Below are positions 35,293 to 43,754 of a stretch of 64,000 bases of DNA, piece by piece. Both the position numbers and the translations under genes were made by a program. The DNA lies in contig NZ_JAUSTU010000002.1 of assembly GCF_030813005.1 (NCBI RefSeq), forward strand, positions 248,001 to 312,000, read 5' to 3'. The stretch comes from Robertmurraya andreesenii (GTDB lineage: Bacteria; Bacillota; Bacilli; Bacillales; Cytobacillaceae). The notes under the pieces are model-generated. The model was not told the origin of the DNA, searched no databases, and was given only the letters and a program-made list of their open reading frames with translations. Every line of letters begins with the position of its first letter. Positions within the stretch are counted from its first letter, which is position 1.

Positions 35293-35335
35293 ATTGTAAA
35301 AAACAAATTCACACAGTTCTGCGACAAATGTCACA
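35293..35335 (-). promoter_or_regulatory. FNR-type class II promoter of the fdhD-fdnGHI operon
   Basis: On the minus strand, TGTGACATTTGTCGCA (35335 to 35320) matches TGTGA-N6-TCACA with one mismatch. Exactly 32 bp downstream (centre to centre) is TACAAT (35298 to 35293), five of six matches to TATAAT. This equals an activator centred at -41.5. The predicted start of transcription lies about 40 bp before the fdhD ATG. Confidence 0.75.
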
Positions 35336-35486
35336 TTTTTGTCATTTTATATCGAAAATTTTTCTTATTTTCTTTGTCGTACCATCAAATTTTGTCGAAT
35401 TTCACAAAATAAAGGCCAAACGGCTTATAATTCTATAACAAGTATTAAAATAGTGGAAAAACATTTTAACCATTCTGTCTAATTGA

Positions 35487-35529
35487 ATCTTAATTCTTTC
35501 TCCCTTTCTGTTCTGTAACTTTTGTCACA
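35487..35529 (-). promoter_or_regulatory. possible second FNR-type promoter toward fdhD
   Basis: TGTAACTTTTGTCACA (35514-35529, plus strand) matches TGTGA-N6-TCACA with one mismatch. On the minus strand a TAAGAT (four of six) is 32 bp away. It would give a 5' leader of about 230 nt. It could instead be a regulatory site for pdxK on the other side. Confidence 0.45.
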
Positions 35530-35637
35530 CCCACATAGTGTTAATGATTCCCTTACTAAGAAAATATGCCATTTTACTAACCTGTTATTTTAAGATAAAA
35601 TGGAAAGAAAAAATCTTCTCAAGGGGGAACACCCGAA

Positions 35638-36456
35638 ATGAAAAAGGTTCTGACAATTGCTGGTTCTGACACGAGCGGAGGAGCTGGTATACAAGCCGAT
35701 TTGAAGACATTCCAAGAGCTTGGCGTATACGGAATGACAGCGATAAACGTCATTGCTACGATGGATCCAAAGAATAATTGGAGACATAGTGTATTTCCAA
35801 TCTCTATTGAAGCTTTTGAAGCTCAAATGGAGACCGTCCTATCGGTTGATCTTGCCGCAATGAAGACGGGAATGCTGGCAACCGTTGAGGTGATTGAAAG
35901 AATCGCTAAAGCGATTGATGAACATCAATTTAAAAATGTAGTAATCGACCCGGTTATGGTTTGTAAAGGTGAAGATGAGGTGCTGAACCCTGACAACGCC
36001 AATGCACTTCGCGATTTACTAGTGCCAAGAGCTTTAGTTGTAACCCCGAATTTATTCGAGGCATCCCAGCTAGCAGGTACCGCTCCAATCAAAACCATTG
36101 ACGATATGAAAGAAGCCGCAGCCAAGATTCATGCATTAGGAGCAAAATACGTTATGATTAAAGGCGGTAGCAAGCTTGAGCATGATAAGGCTGTTGATTT
36201 GCTGTTTGATGGAAAAGAGTACAAGCTCTACGAAAGTGAAAAAATTGCTACAACCTATGTGCATGGAGCAGGCTGCACCTTCTCTTCCGCCATTACGGCA
36301 GAGCTTGCCAAAGGAAAATCCGTCTTAGAAGCGATTGATGTAGCGAAGGATTTTATCACGGCAGCTATTCGCCATGGATTTAAATTAAATGATTTTGTGG
36401 GACCAACCATGCATGGAGCTTACCGTACATTTGGTGTAGAAACAGCTACAAAATAA
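35638..36456 (+). CDS. pdxK: pyridoxal/hydroxymethylpyrimidine kinase PdxK
   Basis: 272 residues of the ThiD/PdxK ribokinase-like family: AGSDTSGGAGIQADLKTF at the start, DPVMVCKGEDEVL, VTPNLFEA and VHGAGCTFSSAI near the end. The GAGC form is that of the B. subtilis PdxK (271 residues), which acts as a pyridoxine kinase, not the ThiD form GTGC. It phosphorylates B6 vitamers. ATG preceded by AAGGGGG. Has its own terminator. Confidence 0.88.
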   Translation: MKKVLTIAGSDTSGGAGIQADLKTFQELGVYGMTAINVIATMDPKNNWRHSVFPISIEAFEAQMETVLSVDLAAMKTGMLATVEVIERIAKAIDEHQFKNVVIDPVMVCKGEDEVLNPDNANALRDLLVPRALVVTPNLFEASQLAGTAPIKTIDDMKEAAAKIHALGAKYVMIKGGSKLEHDKAVDLLFDGKEYKLYESEKIATTYVHGAGCTFSSAITAELAKGKSVLEAIDVAKDFITAAIRHGFKLNDFVGPTMHGAYRTFGVETATK

Positions 36457-36462
36457 TAATTG

Positions 36463-36492
36463 AACGGAGCCTAATGGGCTCTGTTTTTTTTT
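36463..36492 (+). terminator. Rho-independent terminator after pdxK
   Basis: A short GGAGCC / GGGCTC stem with TAAT loop and nine Ts, directly after the stop. Confidence 0.75.
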
Positions 36493-36586
36493 GAGCAATT
36501 CCATATCTGAAGCGAACTATTTCTTTTTTTGATTTCATTTTAGTAGAATGAATTATTGAAGAGTCTTATTTTAAGGAGGAATGACA

Positions 36587-36934
36587 ATGGAGCCTGTGAT
36601 CGTCGAAGCGGTACAAAAAGAGCTAGACCGCCTTTCCAATAAAGAAGTCTATATTCATCTCGAAACCACGAACGGGGCGTACGCGACGCACAATGATGAA
36701 TCCCTTTTTTCCTCTGGAGCCTATATTCGCAATGCCAAAATTCGGTATGAACAGGGGAAAATAACGGGTCCCAACCCTTATCGAATTGGGCTTAGAACAG
36801 AGATTGGCTGGGTATATGCAGAGGGTATTACTCATTTTGAAGTCGATGAGAAAAACAGATTATTGTTAGCGGGACATGATTTTCAAGGAAAGCTCGCTGT
36901 TGCACTTGAAATTAGTGAAACACCATTTAACTAA
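36587..36934 (+). CDS. yojF: YojF, DUF1806 protein
   Basis: 115 residues of the DUF1806 family (EPVIVEAVQKELDRL, then TTNGAYATHNDESLFSSGAYIRNAKIRY and GLRTEIGWVYAEGITHFE). It is the upstream partner of the bacillithiol deacetylase gene bshB2, as in B. subtilis yojF-yojG. Function is unknown. The ATG at 36587 is seven bases after AAGGAGG; the ATG six bases earlier is too close. Confidence 0.9.
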   Translation: MEPVIVEAVQKELDRLSNKEVYIHLETTNGAYATHNDESLFSSGAYIRNAKIRYEQGKITGPNPYRIGLRTEIGWVYAEGITHFEVDEKNRLLLAGHDFQGKLAVALEISETPFN

Positions 36935-36981
36935 GAAACATGCCCAGACAGCCTATTTAAAACAGAAAGGAGACAATATTA

Positions 36982-37650
36982 ATGGAAAAAGAACGGCATT
37001 TGCTTGTAATATTCCCCCATCCAGATGATGAAGCATTCGGTGTCTCTGGTACCATTGCAAGCCATATTAACAATGGCACTCCTGTTACCTACGCATGTCT
37101 AACATTAGGCGAGATGGGGCGTAATATGGGAAACCCTCCATTCTGTAACCGGGAAACCCTCCCTAACATTCGTAGACAAGAGCTCCAGAATGCTGCAGAT
37201 GTTCTAGGGATCAAAGATTTAAGAATGTTAGGATATCGCGATAAAACAGTGGAATTTGAGGATCAGGAAAAGCTGATCAGCCACCTTGGTTCCATCATTC
37301 AGGAAGTAAAGCCTTCTTTAATTATCAGCTTCTATCCAGGATATTCTGTTCATCCGGACCATGATGCCACTGGGGCTGCTGTGGTAGAAGCAGTAAAACG
37401 CCTGCCGCAAAACGAAAGACCAAAGCTGAACCTTGTGGCCTTTGCGAAAAACTGTGTCGATGAGCTAGGGAAGCCAGATATTATCAATGATGTGACAGAG
37501 GTCATTCCTACAAAAATTGCTGCCATCAAGGCCCATCGTTCCCAAACTCAACTAACCGTTGCCAATATGGAAGAAAAGTTTAAGCAAAATGATCCGCAAA
37601 TCATCGCATGGCTCCAAAATGAACGCTTTTGGACCTATCATATAAATTAA
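36982..37650 (+). CDS. bshB2: bacillithiol biosynthesis deacetylase BshB2
   Basis: 222 residues of the LmbE-like zinc deacetylase family. The zinc motif is FPHPDDEAFG (PHPDDE) with the third ligand in SVHPDHDATG. It removes the acetyl group from GlcNAc-malate in bacillithiol synthesis, or acts on bacillithiol S-conjugates. It follows yojF by 47 bp and ends in a terminator shared with the convergent FNR-type gene. Confidence 0.93.
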   Translation: MEKERHLLVIFPHPDDEAFGVSGTIASHINNGTPVTYACLTLGEMGRNMGNPPFCNRETLPNIRRQELQNAADVLGIKDLRMLGYRDKTVEFEDQEKLISHLGSIIQEVKPSLIISFYPGYSVHPDHDATGAAVVEAVKRLPQNERPKLNLVAFAKNCVDELGKPDIINDVTEVIPTKIAAIKAHRSQTQLTVANMEEKFKQNDPQIIAWLQNERFWTYHIN

Positions 37651-37652
37651 AG

Positions 37653-37682
37653 AAAAAGAGAACGGAGCCCGTTCTCTTTTTT
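37653..37682. terminator. bidirectional terminator between bshB2 and the CRP/FNR gene
   Basis: AAAAGAGAACG pairs with CGTTCTCTTTT over about 11 bp with a short loop, T-run after it on the plus strand and A/T-rich on the other. Confidence 0.85.
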
Positions 37683-38425
37683 TAATTTATAGGCTTCACA
37701 TACGAGGAACAGAATTTACACCAATCTGTTATAATAATTTGCTTATCTTTAATATCTATTAGTCCATCATTGCGTAGCCTTGAAAACACACGACTAACAC
37801 TTTCCCTGGAAGTACCCACTAATGTGGAGAACTCCTGAACCGTAATCGGAAGCTCAATGAACATCTTATTACAACGATTGGCGCCAAATTTATCAGCAAG
37901 TCTCACTAGTGTTTTAACCGTTTTTGTATACACATCCAAAAGAGCGATATCCCTCATGACCGATGTCAAATCTCGAAGCGACTCACTCATATAACGGATC
38001 ATTTGCACTGCTAGCTCAGGTGAGAGCAAAAGCTCTTGCTCTAAATCATCCGTTTTTAAAAAGTAAACCTCTCCCTCCTTTAACATCGTCCCTGTAGCAG
38101 GATATGTGGTTTCTCCATAATTAAAAAGACATGCCTCCGCAAATATATCTCCCTTTTTTTTCACACAAACAATCAGTTCATTTCCATGCTCGTCTTGCTT
38201 GGTCAGCTTAACAATGCCTGAATGAATAAAATAGACTCCCTTAGCTGTTTCAAACTCAGACATAATGACTTCGCCTTTTTTATATGCCAGTTTTCGAATA
38301 CGCTTACTTAATAGCTGAAGGGCTTGTGCAGGTAGCTCTTTAAACACATCCACCTTACTCAAGAATTCATTCATTTGAGGACTTATGGAAACATCTTCGT
38401 TCAAGTCCATGACATCATGGCTCAT
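37682..38425 (-). CDS. CRP/FNR-family transcriptional regulator (Fnr-like)
   Basis: 247 residues: cyclic-nucleotide-type beta-barrel (about 25-130), a dimer helix (about 133-175) and a winged helix with recognition helix TSRESVSRVFSRLRNDG. The E-SV-SR pattern predicts TGTGA-like half sites. Cysteines are at 87, 99, 185, 236 and 239. The C-terminal WCKFC recalls B. subtilis Fnr, whose C-terminal cysteines bind [4Fe-4S], but the third Cys of that motif is missing. Its own promoter and the nosC and fdhD promoters carry matching sites at the class II distance, so it is the likely anaerobic activator of all three. RBS AGGAGGG. Confidence 0.88.
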   Translation of the reverse strand: MSHDVMDLNEDVSISPQMNEFLSKVDVFKELPAQALQLLSKRIRKLAYKKGEVIMSEFETAKGVYFIHSGIVKLTKQDEHGNELIVCVKKKGDIFAEACLFNYGETTYPATGTMLKEGEVYFLKTDDLEQELLLSPELAVQMIRYMSESLRDLTSVMRDIALLDVYTKTVKTLVRLADKFGANRCNKMFIELPITVQEFSTLVGTSRESVSRVFSRLRNDGLIDIKDKQIIITDWCKFCSSYVKPIN

Positions 38426-38457
38426 GCTTCTCCCTCCTAATCCAACAACTACATATC

Positions 38458-38500
38458 ATTCTAGCGAAGCTCCTTCAATAATAATGTGACAATTATCACA
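38458..38500 (-). promoter_or_regulatory. FNR-type class II autoregulatory promoter
   Basis: TGTGACAATTATCACA at 38485-38500 is a perfect TGTGA-N6-TCACA palindrome. On the minus strand TAGAAT (38463 to 38458) is centred exactly 32 bp away, and the predicted start lies about 25 bp before the regulator's ATG. No -35 is needed for class II activation. Confidence 0.8.
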
Positions 38501-38577
38501 TATTATTTTCCCATTTTCGTCATTTCTTTTTATTTCCATCTGCGCTTCACAAAACAGCCACATTCAGTCGATATTTG

Positions 38578-38620
38578 TGTGAAGTGCATCACTATTAGCC
38601 CTTTGTAAAAAAAGTAGGAT
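38578..38620 (+). promoter_or_regulatory. FNR-type class II promoter of the nos operon
   Basis: TGTGAAGTGCATCACT (38578-38593) matches TGTGA-N6-TCACA with one mismatch, and TAGGAT (38615-38620) is centred 32 bp downstream. The predicted start is about 36 bp before the nosC GTG. Confidence 0.75.
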
Positions 38621-38662
38621 GAACATGTGAAAAAAATTGCCGCAACATAAGGGGGGAATACC

Positions 38663-39121
38663 GTGAAAAATCCAATCATTCAATTCATTCTCTGTGCAAT
38701 TATTGGTCTTGGACTTGGTTATGTCGTATTTGATGTAGTGCTTGCTGATGGCGGCAACAACAAAGAGGTTGCTAGCAGCGCAGAAACGGCAAAAAGCACT
38801 ACCAAAGCTACGAAAGAGGAACAAAAGACAACCAAGACGGAAGATATCGCAACTGCTTCAGGGGAAGAAAATATTCTTCAATCGAAAGGTTGTATCGGCT
38901 GCCACGCTGTTAAAGGCTTAAACCTTGATGGTGGAGCAACGGGTCCGGACCTTTCGCAAGCATATAACAATGTTGAAGGCAAGCATGGCAAGCCTATACA
39001 AGAATTCTTAAAAGAACCAACATCCGCAGTTATGTCATCTGTCATTGGCGGCAACCCACTTACAGACGATGAAATTGCTCAAATCGTTGAACAATTGAAG
39101 AAAGCATCAGAAGCTAAATAA
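38663..39121 (+). CDS. nosC: membrane-anchored cytochrome c (NosC-type)
   Basis: 152 residues. A single N-terminal membrane helix (IIQFILCAIIGLGLGYVVFD), an acidic/Thr-Lys linker (residues 30-65), then a small class I cytochrome c domain with heme site CIGCH (77-81) and a Met ligand candidate in SAVMSSVIGG. It is the likely electron donor to NosZ. Start GTG at 38663 behind AAGGGGGG. First gene of the nos operon; nosZ follows after 17 bp. The symbol follows other Bacillus nos clusters. Confidence 0.85.
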   Translation: MKNPIIQFILCAIIGLGLGYVVFDVVLADGGNNKEVASSAETAKSTTKATKEEQKTTKTEDIATASGEENILQSKGCIGCHAVKGLNLDGGATGPDLSQAYNNVEGKHGKPIQEFLKEPTSAVMSSVIGGNPLTDDEIAQIVEQLKKASEAK

Positions 39122-39138
39122 AGGAAGGAGAAACAAGC

Positions 39139-41019
39139 ATGAAAAAATGGGTACCTGCTGTATCAGGTTTAGCTGCTGGACTTCTAGCCGCAACTGTGTT
39201 TTTCGCTGACTTCTCATCAGGTCCATCTGGATCCGCTTCAACAGATACAGCGAACAAGAATAAATCCAATGCTGAAAAGGTCTATGTCCCATTCGGAGAA
39301 AAAGACGAATATTATCTTATGGCTTCAGGTGGTCACTCTGGACAAATGTTCGTCTACGGAGTTCCATCCATGCGTAAAATTCGTACCATTCCAGTATTTT
39401 CTCCAGATTCAGCAACTGGGTATGGCTACGATCAACATACAAAGGAAATGTTAGGTAATTATACTTGGGGCGACCTTCATCACCCAGCGATTTCTGAAAC
39501 AAACGGAGAATATGACGGGAAGTACTTATTTGCAACGGACGTAGCGAATAGTCGTGCGGCTGTTGTAAATCTAGAAACATTCACGACAAGAGATATTATT
39601 GATGTCCCTAATACAAGTGGTCCTCACTGTGCAGCATTCGTTACTGAGAACACTGAATACATGTTCCTTCCAACACGTTTTGCTGTACCAATTGGAAGTA
39701 AATATGAATCATTAGATGACTATAGTGAAAAATACCGCGGAGTTATGTCAGCGGTAACCTTTGATGAGAAAAACGAAAAGCTAAACATTGCTTATCAAGT
39801 AGCACTTCCACCATGGTCTTATGACTTATCTGACGCTGGTAAGAAAATGTCTAAAGACTGGGCGGTTATGACTACCTATAACACAGAGGAAGCAACAACG
39901 AACTTAGAAATCAACGCTTCTCAAGCGGACCGTGACTATATTGTTCTTTTCAACTGGAAAGAGCTTGAGCAAAAAGTTAAAAATGGCGAGTACGAAGATG
40001 TAGATGGTCAAAAAATGATTTTCCCTGAAAAACAAAAAGGCGGCATTTACCTTGTACCTGTTGCCAAATCACCACATGGTGTAGACGTAACTCCTGATGG
40101 TACGCGCTTTATTGCTTCAGGTAAGCTTGCACCAGCCATGACTGTGTTCTCTTTTGAAAAAGCATTCAAAGCAATTGAAAACAAAGAATTTGATGGCGAA
40201 CGTAACGGAATTCCAGTTCTCAAATATGAATCCGTAATGGAAAGAGAAGTGAACCCTGAGAATGCCCTTGGACCACTTCATACACAATTTGATGATAAGG
40301 GTATGGCCTATACAACGATGTTCATTTCTTCTGAGATTGTCAAATGGAATCCAAATACTGGTGAAACATTAGACCGTGTAGCTGTTCAATACTCACCAGG
40401 ACATGCGGCAGCGGCTGAAGGGGATACGGTATCTCCAGATGGTAAATATATTGTTTCACTGAACAAGCTTGCTAAGGATTCCTACTTATCTGTAGGGCCA
40501 TCCCATCCAGAGTCTATGCAGCTTATTGACTTAACTGGAGATAAGATGGAAATTATCCAATCAGCACCAGTTGACCCTGAGCCACACTATGCTCAGATGA
40601 TTAAGGCAGACAAAATTAAGACGATTCCTATCTACGATATTGATAAGAAAAATCCAGCTGCTGTTACAAAAGCAGAGGAAACTAGAATTGAACGAAAAGG
40701 CAATGAGGTTCATGTATACGGATTAGCAATGCGTTCAAAATTCATTTTTGATGCGAAAGCAAAGCGTCCAGATGTCATTGAAGTGAACGAAGGGGATAAG
40801 GTATTTATCCACTTGACGAACGTTGACTTAGACCAGGATATTACCCACGGATTTGGAATTAACAAATACGACCTAAATATGGAGGTTCAGCCTGGTCAAA
40901 CGAATACACTTGAATTTACAGCGAATAAAGCTGGAACTTTCCCGCTCTACTGTACAAACTTCTGTTCAGCATTACATCAAGAAATGACTGGCTATCTATT
41001 AGTCAAACCTAAAAAATAA
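39139..41019 (+). CDS. nosZ: nitrous-oxide reductase, clade II (NosZ)
   Basis: 626 residues. The N-terminal propeller has the CuZ histidine motif DLHHP (112-116), which with a Sec-like, not twin-arginine, signal (MKKWVPAVSGLAAGLLAATV) marks the clade II or atypical group. GPHCAAF and further His residues follow. The C-terminal cupredoxin has the CuA site YCTNFCSALHQEM (Cys605, Cys609, His613, Met616). It reduces N2O to N2 outside the membrane. RBS AAGGAGA. Confidence 0.97.
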   Translation: MKKWVPAVSGLAAGLLAATVFFADFSSGPSGSASTDTANKNKSNAEKVYVPFGEKDEYYLMASGGHSGQMFVYGVPSMRKIRTIPVFSPDSATGYGYDQHTKEMLGNYTWGDLHHPAISETNGEYDGKYLFATDVANSRAAVVNLETFTTRDIIDVPNTSGPHCAAFVTENTEYMFLPTRFAVPIGSKYESLDDYSEKYRGVMSAVTFDEKNEKLNIAYQVALPPWSYDLSDAGKKMSKDWAVMTTYNTEEATTNLEINASQADRDYIVLFNWKELEQKVKNGEYEDVDGQKMIFPEKQKGGIYLVPVAKSPHGVDVTPDGTRFIASGKLAPAMTVFSFEKAFKAIENKEFDGERNGIPVLKYESVMEREVNPENALGPLHTQFDDKGMAYTTMFISSEIVKWNPNTGETLDRVAVQYSPGHAAAAEGDTVSPDGKYIVSLNKLAKDSYLSVGPSHPESMQLIDLTGDKMEIIQSAPVDPEPHYAQMIKADKIKTIPIYDIDKKNPAAVTKAEETRIERKGNEVHVYGLAMRSKFIFDAKAKRPDVIEVNEGDKVFIHLTNVDLDQDITHGFGINKYDLNMEVQPGQTNTLEFTANKAGTFPLYCTNFCSALHQEMTGYLLVKPKK

Positions 41020-41031
41020 TCACCAAAGGGA

Positions 41032-41060
41032 AAGGGTATCATAAATTCTATGATGCCCTT
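41032..41060 (+). other. intercistronic hairpin between nosZ and the nosB-like gene
   Basis: AAGGG-T-ATCATA pairs with TATGAT-G-CCCTT over 12 positions (one U-G wobble) around a 5-base loop, 13 bp after the nosZ stop. No T-run follows (CCTGTATATT), so it is not a standard terminator. It may protect the nosCZ message and lower the downstream genes. Confidence 0.6.
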
Positions 41061-41089
41061 CCTGTATATTACAGAAAGAAGTGTTTACA

Positions 41090-41656
41090 TTGAATGGAAA
41101 ACGGCTTTCTATACGATCATCCATTATCATGGCTATTTCCGCTATTCTGATTGTCATTTCTTTATTTTTCCCATGGTGGAGAATGGAGTTCTTTGCCCCA
41201 CAATATCCAGAGGGCTTAAATATCATTGTCTATCCGGATCATCTCGAGGGTGAGCTTGGTCAAATTAACGGACTCAACCACTATATTGGGATGGCACAAT
41301 TTAGCGAAGAAAGCTTTCCTGAACTTAAGTACTTACCCTATTTAATCGGAGGTTTAGCTATCCTTGTTCTCATTGGAGCAATTATTCGAAAAAGGGCTTA
41401 CCTCTATGGACTTATTGGCATATTTATCATCGGCGGAGCGGTTGGTGTATGGGATTTGTGGTCGGCCCTTAAAGAATATGGAACAAATTTAGACCCGATG
41501 GCTCCGATTGAAATGGAACCCTTTGTTCCCCCTATCATAGGAAAAAACGTAATTGCTAACTTTACTACCTACAGCCATCTAGGGATCGGAACCTATATCG
41601 TCATTGCTGCATTTATCTTATTATTAATTCCTTTATGGAAGGATCGAAAAAAATGA
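41090..41656 (+). CDS. NosB-like membrane protein of the nos operon
   Basis: About 188 residues with four hydrophobic segments (about 12-28, 82-102, 105-122, 160-180) and a loop containing PWWRMEFFAPQYPEG. It occupies the slot of nosB between nosZ and nosD in clade II clusters; sequence similarity to NosB cannot be checked here. The start is uncertain: TTG at 41090 (MNGKRLSIRSS), eight bases after AGAAAGAAG, is preferred to GTG at 41081. Its stop overlaps the nosD ATG by 4 bp. Confidence 0.7.
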   Translation: MNGKRLSIRSSIIMAISAILIVISLFFPWWRMEFFAPQYPEGLNIIVYPDHLEGELGQINGLNHYIGMAQFSEESFPELKYLPYLIGGLAILVLIGAIIRKRAYLYGLIGIFIIGGAVGVWDLWSALKEYGTNLDPMAPIEMEPFVPPIIGKNVIANFTTYSHLGIGTYIVIAAFILLLIPLWKDRKK

Positions 41657-42993
41657 AAAAGTTTGCGTTCTTATTTTTCTTGACCATAGGTATTCTGATA
41701 TCCTTACCGAATCAAAGCCTAGCAGCTGAGAATTTGCAGAAGAAGATTGACTCCCTAGAAGGAGGGGCAGTTCTCCGGCTAGAAAATAAGACGTATGAAG
41801 GAAATATAACGATTAATAAGCCTGTTGAAATCATTGGACAAAAAGGAACAGTCATTAAAGGGGACCGTACGGGAAATGTCATTTCCGTCCGCTCTCCAAA
41901 TGTAAAAATCCGAAATTTGACCGTGATAAATAGCAGCTTGGATCGAAATAGTCCCGAGGAGTATGCTGCGATCAAGGTATATACCAATCATAATTTAATT
42001 GATGGTGTAACCATTAAACACTCTTTTCACGGTATTTATCTGAGTCAAGCCCATCATAATACCATCAAGAATTGTCATATTACAGGCCTTGGAAAAGGGC
42101 AGATTGCGAATCAGGGCAACGGTCTCCATATCTATTATGCCAATGACAATGTGTTAAAAAATAATGTTGTTCAAGCGACTAGAGACGGAATGTTTTTTGA
42201 TTATGCGAACGGGAATTCCATTATCAATAACAAGATTAGTGATACCCGTTATGGTCTTCACTATATGTACTCAGACCGCAATTCCTTTGAAGATAATACA
42301 TTTACCTTTAATACTGGTGGAGCGGCCATCATGAATTCAAATGATATTGACCTTAAGAACAATAAATTTATTTTTAACTATGGCTACAAATCCTTTGGCT
42401 TATTGCTCTTACAGGCTCAGAATACAGCTATTGAGGACAACATCTTTTTCCTTAATCAGAGAGGACTATACCTAGATCAAGCAACCAATAGCTCGATTAA
42501 AGGAAACAAAATCATGAAAAATCAAATAGGGATAGAACTGTGGGCAAGCTCCAATGAACAAGTATTTTCACTGAATGATATTGAGGAAAATATCATTCCT
42601 GTTGCAACCCTTGGTGGAGAGGGAAGAAATAGCTGGAGTGATAAGGGAAAAGGGAATTACTGGGGAAATTCTTTCCCTGTCCTCGATTTAAATCAGGATG
42701 GAATAGGAGACGAGCCTGTCGCCTATCAGTCCTCCCTATATGAATTAATTGAGGACCAAGAACTCACCTACCTATTTTTAAAAAGCCCTGCAACTCAGAT
42801 TTATGAAAAGCTCAATCAGTTTTTCCATCAGGACAAAAGAATGTTCGAGGATCCCCACCCACTGGTGAAAAAGGAAGAAATAAATCTTGGCTGGTTTGGA
42901 TGGCTGATCGCAGGAATGATCCTATTCGTTATTTTAATAAAAGGGAGACAATGGATATGCATTACGTTTGGAAGGAATGGAAGGAAAATTTAA
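41653..42993 (+). CDS. nosD: NosD, copper-site maturation protein
   Basis: 446 residues. A signal peptide (MKKFAFLFFLTIGILISLPNQSLAAE), then many short parallel-beta-helix (PbH1) repeats rich in N-x-I-x-x-N (NGNSIINNKISDT, RNSFEDNTFTFN), and a C-terminal membrane helix (GWFGWLIAGMILFVILIK), the NosD/carbohydrate-binding fold. NosD works with the NosFY ABC unit in building the CuZ centre. ATG overlaps the upstream gene by 4 bp. Confidence 0.93.
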   Translation: MKKFAFLFFLTIGILISLPNQSLAAENLQKKIDSLEGGAVLRLENKTYEGNITINKPVEIIGQKGTVIKGDRTGNVISVRSPNVKIRNLTVINSSLDRNSPEEYAAIKVYTNHNLIDGVTIKHSFHGIYLSQAHHNTIKNCHITGLGKGQIANQGNGLHIYYANDNVLKNNVVQATRDGMFFDYANGNSIINNKISDTRYGLHYMYSDRNSFEDNTFTFNTGGAAIMNSNDIDLKNNKFIFNYGYKSFGLLLLQAQNTAIEDNIFFLNQRGLYLDQATNSSIKGNKIMKNQIGIELWASSNEQVFSLNDIEENIIPVATLGGEGRNSWSDKGKGNYWGNSFPVLDLNQDGIGDEPVAYQSSLYELIEDQELTYLFLKSPATQIYEKLNQFFHQDKRMFEDPHPLVKKEEINLGWFGWLIAGMILFVILIKGRQWICITFGRNGRKI

Positions 42994-43754
42994 AGGGAAA
43001 AGGGCTCTGGCTATCGTTTGCCATCATTGTTCTCGTTTCAATTAGCTTATTGGTTCGTTCCTCTTCTCTTTCCATTGATAAAGGATTCTATGTTCTTTTA
43101 ATCAATTTATTTGATGCATTCGTATATTTCATCCCTATCCTTTGCTTGTTCTTGGGGGCCTTTGCACTTTTTCAGGAAAAGGAACAAAAAACATTGATTA
43201 TGCTTTTAACAAGGAGAGATAGCTTTCGCAGCTTTCTTTTTAAGAAAAGTATAGCCGTTCAATCCGTCCTCCTTGGACCGATGATACTATGGTTTTTTCT
43301 ATATGTAATCCCTTTGAAATTCTTCTATCAAATAGAGTGGTCGGCCTATGGTTTTTACTTACTATCGGTCATTTGTTTGGTGCTTGTATTTACGCAAATT
43401 GGGATTTTTGTTGGCAGTATAAGCCGCACGCGAATGCAAATTGTTGGTTTTACCATCGCCATTTGGTTTTACTTTTTCTTTTTGCATGACTTTATTCTAT
43501 TGTCCTTCTTGCCTGATGTTAGCTATGAAAATGTGAAGTTATTCTCAAGTCTATATTTCCTAAATCCACTTCAGGCGGCGAGAATGTTTTTGGAATCATC
43601 CCTTGGTGTTTATTCCTTTGAACATATGTCCAAGCTTCTTCAATCCTTTATGTGGATGAAACCTGGTCTGTTCTTACTAGGGAATGTCATTCTGTTGGTT
43701 CTATTATCATTTGTTTGTGGTGCTGCCTTTCATCGGAAGGAGGGGTCTGAATGA
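42957..43754 (+). CDS. nosY: NosY, ABC transporter permease
   Basis: 265 residues, six membrane helices typical of ABC-2 permeases (FVYFIPILCLFLGAFALF, then LFFLYVIPLKFFY and others). A REGFS-like cytoplasmic loop (LTRRDSFRSFLFKK) contacts the ATPase. It is the partner of NosF. Start ATG 42957 (MHYVWKEW), nine bases after GGGAG, inside the nosD 3' end (37-bp overlap). Confidence 0.88.
   Translation: MHYVWKEWKENLKGKGLWLSFAIIVLVSISLLVRSSSLSIDKGFYVLLINLFDAFVYFIPILCLFLGAFALFQEKEQKTLIMLLTRRDSFRSFLFKKSIAVQSVLLGPMILWFFLYVIPLKFFYQIEWSAYGFYLLSVICLVLVFTQIGIFVGSISRTRMQIVGFTIAIWFYFFFLHDFILLSFLPDVSYENVKLFSSLYFLNPLQAARMFLESSLGVYSFEHMSKLLQSFMWMKPGLFLLGNVILLVLLSFVCGAAFHRKEGSE

Larger units (their letters stand above)
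35248..35637. other. 390-bp divergent promoter region between fdhD and pdxK
   Basis: Very A/T-rich. It contains two FNR-type promoters (35293-35335 and 35487-35529), both pointing to fdhD. The right end carries the pdxK ribosome site AAGGGGG. No ORF with a ribosome site and no RNA gene was recognised. Confidence 0.65.
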
